Shown here: piece after piece, positions 60,606-64,000 of the stretch | Layout of the letters: each line of letters opens with the position of its first letter | Position numbering within the stretch: the first letter of the stretch is position 1 | Assembly: GCF_029639405.1 (NCBI RefSeq) | Contig: NZ_CP121274.1 | Coordinates: 2,604,001 to 2,668,000 of the forward strand | From: Microbacterium proteolyticum | GTDB lineage: Bacteria > Actinomycetota > Actinomycetes > Actinomycetales > Microbacteriaceae | DNA: 64,000 nt | Direction of reading: 5' to 3' | Program-made: the position numbers and the translations under genes | The notes under the pieces: model-generated | Database searches by the model: none | What the model was told of the DNA's origin: nothing | Seen by the model: only the letters and a program-made list of their open reading frames with translations

Positions 60606-61282
60606 CGGGCACCGCCCGCGCGGTAGCCGCGTCCTCGGACGGTCTCGACCACGTCCGGGGCGCACTTGCGTCGGAGATAGTGGACGTAGGTGTCGACGGT
60701 GGTGACCGCATCGACGGACGAGAAGACGTCACGGGCGATCTGCTCGCGCGAGAACACGTGGTCGGGGCTCGAGGTGAGCAGGTCCAGCAGAGCGTTCTCG
60801 GTGGCGGTGAGCGTCACGCGCGCACCGGACGGGGCGTACACCGCCGCGGCATCCGGCACGTACGTCCAGTCCGCCACGGCCCGCCGGCGGCCCTCGGCGC
60901 GGAAGCCGCGCAGCAGGGCGCGCAGACGCGCGAGCAGCTCGTCGTAGTCGAACGGTTTGACGAGGTAGTCGTTTGCGCCGGCATCCAGGCCGTCGACGCG
61001 ATCGGCGACGGAGCCGAGGGCGGTGAGGAGGAGAACCGGGGTGGTGATGCGCGCCGTGCGCAGAGCCTGGACGATGTGCTCCCCGTCGAGTCGGGGGAGC
61101 CGTCGGTCCAGGACGATGAGGTCGAACCGTTCGCGCAGGGCTCGGTCGCGCGCGACCACACCGTCGCTCTCGTGCGTGACGTCGTACGCCTCGGCGAGCA
61201 CCTCGGTGGTCATGGCCGAGATCTCGCCGTCGTCCTCGACGTAGAGCAGGCGGGGCCGTCGGGTGTCCTCGGGGGTGCTCAT
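60602..61282 (-). CDS. OmpR-family response regulator
   Basis: The 226-residue protein has a receiver domain (LLYVEDDGEISAM, phosphorylated Asp59 in LIVLDRRLPRLDG, LTALGS, GANDYLVKPFDYDELLARLRALLR) and a winged-helix DNA-binding domain (VTLTATENALLDLLTSSPDHVFSREQIARDVF, VDTYVHYLRRKC, VRGRGYR). It pairs with the overlapping kinase gene. The convergent flavin operon is a possible target, which is inferred from position only. Confidence 0.95.
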   Translation of the reverse strand: MSTPEDTRRPRLLYVEDDGEISAMTTEVLAEAYDVTHESDGVVARDRALRERFDLIVLDRRLPRLDGEHIVQALRTARITTPVLLLTALGSVADRVDGLDAGANDYLVKPFDYDELLARLRALLRGFRAEGRRRAVADWTYVPDAAAVYAPSGARVTLTATENALLDLLTSSPDHVFSREQIARDVFSSVDAVTTVDTYVHYLRRKCAPDVVETVRGRGYRAGGAR

Positions 61283-61298
61283 CGGGCCCCGCTCACGC

Positions 61299-61610
61299 TC
61301 ATCGCGCGCTCCGGCGGGGCCGCTCGACGGTCCAGCCCAGCCTCTCCAGGGCGGCGTGCAGCCGATGCGCCTGCGCCCACGCGACCTCGCCGGAGACGTC
61401 GGAATAGACGTCGATCGCGAACGGCGGCGGATCGGCGAACTTCGGGATCTCCACCTCGACCCACGCGTGGGGGGCCAACCACACGCGCGGGTGCGACGTG
61501 CGGGCATCGTCCACCCCGCCGTCGGCGGCGAAGGCGATCACGTCGAGGGCGTCGATCTTGGTGATGGGCATGTCGACGACGAGGGTCACGGCGTGGAGTC
61601 TTTCGGTCAT
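61299..61610 (-). CDS. Hypothetical protein upstream of the response regulator gene
   Basis: The 103-residue protein begins MTERLHAVTLVVDMPITKIDALDVIAF and contains RVWLAPHAWVEVEIPKFADPPPFAIDVYSD and AHRLHAALERLGWTVERPRR. It is soluble by hydropathy. I do not recognise it. It lies 16 bp upstream of the response regulator gene on the same strand and may be in that operon. Confidence 0.7.
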   Translation of the reverse strand: MTERLHAVTLVVDMPITKIDALDVIAFAADGGVDDARTSHPRVWLAPHAWVEVEIPKFADPPPFAIDVYSDVSGEVAWAQAHRLHAALERLGWTVERPRRSAR

Positions 61611-61695
61611 CGGGCACCTCCCGCGTTCATCCTCACACGTCCCGCCCCGCCGGGGGCAGGGACGGGAACGCGCGGCCCCGTCGGTCGCCCGGGGC

Positions 61696-61701
61696 TACCC
61701 T
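61696..61701 (+). promoter_or_regulatory. -10 box (TACCCT) of the CoA-type NUDIX gene, leaderless type
   Basis: TACCCT is six bases before ATG 61708. Confidence 0.55.
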
Positions 61702-61707
61702 CGATCC

Positions 61708-62433
61708 ATGCCCTCCCCGCGCGACGACCTCCGTACGGTCGTCGAGGACGCGACGGGGGAGATGTTCGCCGACCTGCGCGCACTCCCGGTGGAGGAGGGT
61801 GCCCGCGCCGCCGCCGTGCTCATGCTCTTCGGCACGCTGGATGCCGTGCCCGCGGCGCACACCGCCGCGTCCGTGCCCCCCGATCTGGACGTCCTCCTCC
61901 TCTCCCGCGCCGACACCCTCCGTGCGCACCCCGGGCAGATCGCGTTCCCCGGCGGCCGGGTCGATCCGGGGGATGCCGGCCCGGTGGACGCGGCGCTCCG
62001 AGAGGCGCGGGAGGAGACCGGCCTCGATCCCGCCGGGGTGAACGTCATCGGCACGCTTCCGCGCGTCCCCCTGGCGTACTCGAGGCATCTCGTGACGCCG
62101 GTGGTCGCCTGGTGGGATCGGCCCACTCCGGTGCGCGCGGTCGACGCCGCCGAGTCCGCGGCAGTGTTCCGGGCGCCGGTGGCCGATCTGCTCGACCCGG
62201 CGCGGCGCGGAACCACCCGGATCCATCGCGATGGCCGCGAGTGGCGCGGGCCCGCGTTCCTCGTCCCGCACGCGACGGGAACCCACGTGGTGTGGGGCTT
62301 CACCGCGATGCTCCTCGACGGCCTGTTCGATCGTCTCGGGTGGACCGAACCCTGGGATGCCACGCGGGAGATCGCTCTTCCGGTGCCCGGTCCGGGGACC
62401 GCGGCGACTCCACCCCGAGCGTCCGTCTCCTAG
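61708..62433 (+). CDS. NUDIX hydrolase of CoA pyrophosphatase type
   Basis: The 241-residue protein has the CoA-Nudix features LLSRADTLRAHPGQIAFPGGRVDPGDAGPVDAALREAREETGLDP, where HPGQIAFPGG precedes the Nudix box GxVDPGDxxxVDAALREAREETGL, and LPRVPLAYSRHLVTPVVAWW. This group hydrolyses CoA and derivatives to phosphopantetheine. The N-terminal extension (about 1-60) is longer than in CoaA-like short forms. Confidence 0.92.
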   Translation: MPSPRDDLRTVVEDATGEMFADLRALPVEEGARAAAVLMLFGTLDAVPAAHTAASVPPDLDVLLLSRADTLRAHPGQIAFPGGRVDPGDAGPVDAALREAREETGLDPAGVNVIGTLPRVPLAYSRHLVTPVVAWWDRPTPVRAVDAAESAAVFRAPVADLLDPARRGTTRIHRDGREWRGPAFLVPHATGTHVVWGFTAMLLDGLFDRLGWTEPWDATREIALPVPGPGTAATPPRASVS

Positions 62434-62483
62434 CGTTTTCCTCCCGGTTCGTCACGCCGCGCGCGGGTGTCGCCCGGGGTCGC

Positions 62484-62489
62484 TAGCGT
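62484..62489 (+). promoter_or_regulatory. -10 box (TAGCGT) of pgi, leaderless type
   Basis: TAGCGT is seven bases before GTG 62497, with GGGGGTC between. Confidence 0.55.
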
Positions 62490-62496
62490 GGGGGTC

Positions 62497-64000
62497 GTGA
62501 CTGCTCCCGTTGACCCCACCACCACGTCCGCCTGGACCCGCCTCACGGCCCTCCGCGAGAGCTTCGACCCCGACCTGCGCGGATGGTTCGCCGCAGACCC
62601 CAGCCGCGTCGAGAGCCTCACCCGCACCGTGGGAGATCTGCACGTCGACCTCTCGAAGAACCTCGTCACCGCCGAGGTCCTCGACGCTCTGGTCGCGCTC
62701 GCCGACGAGACGGGGGTGCGTGAGCGGTTCGCCGAGATGCTCCGTGGCGCGCACCTGAACACGAGCGAGGACCGCGCCGTGCTGCACACGGCTCTGCGTC
62801 GCCCCGCCGACGCCACGCCCGCTCTGCACGTCGACGGGCAGGATGTGGACCACGACGTCCAGGCGGTGCTGTCGGCCATGGCGACGTTCGCGGAGCGTGT
62901 GCGCAGCGGGGAATGGCAGGGCGTGACGGGAAAGAAGGTCACGCACGTCGTCAACATCGGCATCGGCGGCTCCGACCTCGGTCCGGTGATGGTGTACGAA
63001 GCCCTCAAGCCCCTGGCGGATGCCGGCATCCAGGCCCGGTTCGTCAGCAACATCGACCCGACCGACATCGCCGAGAAGACCGCCGACCTCGATCCCGAGA
63101 CGACGCTGTTCATCGTCGCGTCCAAGACCTTCACCACTCTCGAGACCCTCACGAACGCGCGTCTCGCGCGGGACTGGCTGTGGGCCGGACTCGCGGGTGC
63201 GGGCGCCATCGACGACACCGACCAGGCGCGCGTCGACGCCGTCGCGCATCACTTCGTCGCCGTTTCCACCGCGCTCGACAAGGTCGAGGCCTTCGGCATC
63301 GACCCGGCCAACGCGTTCGGTTTCTGGGACTGGGTCGGCGGGCGCTACTCCGTCGACTCCGCGATCGGTCTGTCGCTCGCGATCGTCTTCGGCCCGGGGG
63401 CCTTCCGCGAACTGCTGAGCGGTTTCCACACCGTGGACGTCCACGTGGCGACCACGCCGGTCGAGCAGAACGTGCCCGTCCTCCTGGGGCTCCTGAACGT
63501 CTGGTACACCAACTTCCTCGGCGCGCAGTCGCACGCGGTCCTGCCGTACGCCCAGCAGCTGAGCCGCTTCGCGGCGTACCTCCAGCAGCTCACGATGGAG
63601 TCCAACGGCAAGTCGGTGCGCTGGGACGGCTCGCCGGTCACGACCGACACGGGCGAGATCTTCTGGGGCGAGCCCGGCACGAACGGTCAGCACGCCTTCT
63701 ACCAGCTCATCCACCAGGGCACGCGCCTCATCCCCGCGGACTTCATCGCCTTCGTGAACCCGGCCTATCCGCTCGCCGACGGCGGCCGCGACGTGCACGG
63801 TCTGTTCCTCGCGAACTTCCTCGCGCAGACGAAGGCCCTGGCGTTCGGCAAGACCGCCGAAGAGGTCGAGGCCGAGGGCACGACCGGTGCGCTCGTGGCG
63901 GCGCGCACGTTCCCCGGCAACCGTCCGACGACGTCGATCTTCGCGCCGGCGCTCACCCCCGCGGTGCTCGGCCAGCTCATCGCGCTGTACGAGCACATCA
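62497..64000 (+). CDS. pgi: Glucose-6-phosphate isomerase (3' end outside the window)
   Basis: The first 501 codons of the enzyme that interconverts glucose 6-phosphate and fructose 6-phosphate are visible; the usual length is about 540-550. It starts at GTG 62497 ([13 protein letters not shown]). Motifs include [120 protein letters not shown]. No stop occurs before position 64000. Confidence 0.97.
   Translation, partial: MTAPVDPTTTSAWTRLTALRESFDPDLRGWFAADPSRVESLTRTVGDLHVDLSKNLVTAEVLDALVALADETGVRERFAEMLRGAHLNTSEDRAVLHTALRRPADATPALHVDGQDVDHDVQAVLSAMATFAERVRSGEWQGVTGKKVTHVVNIGIGGSDLGPVMVYEALKPLADAGIQARFVSNIDPTDIAEKTADLDPETTLFIVASKTFTTLETLTNARLARDWLWAGLAGAGAIDDTDQARVDAVAHHFVAVSTALDKVEAFGIDPANAFGFWDWVGGRYSVDSAIGLSLAIVFGPGAFRELLSGFHTVDVHVATTPVEQNVPVLLGLLNVWYTNFLGAQSHAVLPYAQQLSRFAAYLQQLTMESNGKSVRWDGSPVTTDTGEIFWGEPGTNGQHAFYQLIHQGTRLIPADFIAFVNPAYPLADGGRDVHGLFLANFLAQTKALAFGKTAEEVEAEGTTGALVAARTFPGNRPTTSIFAPALTPAVLGQLIALYEHI

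Overview
The window is about 64 kb of high-GC actinobacterial chromosome. Gene order and protein sequences point to the Microbacteriaceae, most likely Microbacterium or a close relative. The main evidence is the ftsQ-ftsZ-yggS-sepF-yggT-wag31-lspA division cluster, a split cytochrome bcc/aa3 respiratory locus, short intergenic gaps, GTG and TTG starts, and very strong G/C preference at third codon positions. The window looks like core chromosome throughout. I see no tRNA or rRNA gene, transposase, integrase, phage gene or CRISPR array, and no gap longer than about 300 bp without a gene.

Layout. 1-5544: end of ftsQ, then ftsZ, yggS, sepF, yggT, wag31, lspA and an RluA-type pseudouridine synthase. 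5554-13869: NUDIX gene divergent from dnaE, an unknown membrane protein, hisD, nrdR and pyrD. 13985-20465: DUF3043 protein, M20 dipeptidase, erpA, then ctaC-ctaD-ctaF and a PP2C phosphatase. 20544-25501 (minus): rhodanese, then qcrB-qcrA-qcrC-ctaE, which completes the bcc/aa3 supercomplex. 25671-32241: trpD, a PHP-domain protein, a stand-alone 5'-3' exonuclease and small enzymes. 32291-40820: FUSC transporter, HxlR regulator with its divergent NmrA-like target, DksA-like protein, MFS transporter, a short YidC paralogue, a double-ACT protein, a phosphodiesterase and a fatty acid desaturase. 41060-46212: cold-shock protein with an unexpected in-frame upstream extension, stress-type PPOX protein, DUF2256 plus cryptochrome/photolyase pair, DUF2945 protein and catalase. 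46229-55750: phosphodiesterase/glycosyltransferase pair, trhO, M19 dipeptidase and GNAT, M28-like peptidase, FAD oxidoreductase, GntR regulator and msrB-msrA. 55937-61610: SDR, a ferric-reductase/FMN-binding/ApbE flavin electron-transfer operon, and a convergent two-component system. 61708-64000: NUDIX hydrolase and pgi, which is cut by the window end.

Regulatory architecture is informative. At least 17 genes have a TANNNT -10 hexamer exactly 6-7 nt before the start codon, the arrangement expected of leaderless mRNAs. Several convergent gene pairs are separated by, or overlap, perfect hairpins.

The strongest unexplained signals are these. (1) The 7-mer GGATGCC/GGCATCC occurs more than 100 times, in all reading frames and between genes. 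(2) A 100-codon in-frame extension with its own ribosome site lies upstream of the cold-shock gene. (3) The cryptochrome/photolyase resembles the iron-sulfur (FeS-BCP) class but has a single cysteine. (4) The desaturase appears to start at ATC. (5) A nested hairpin of about 64 nt sits at 34696-34759.
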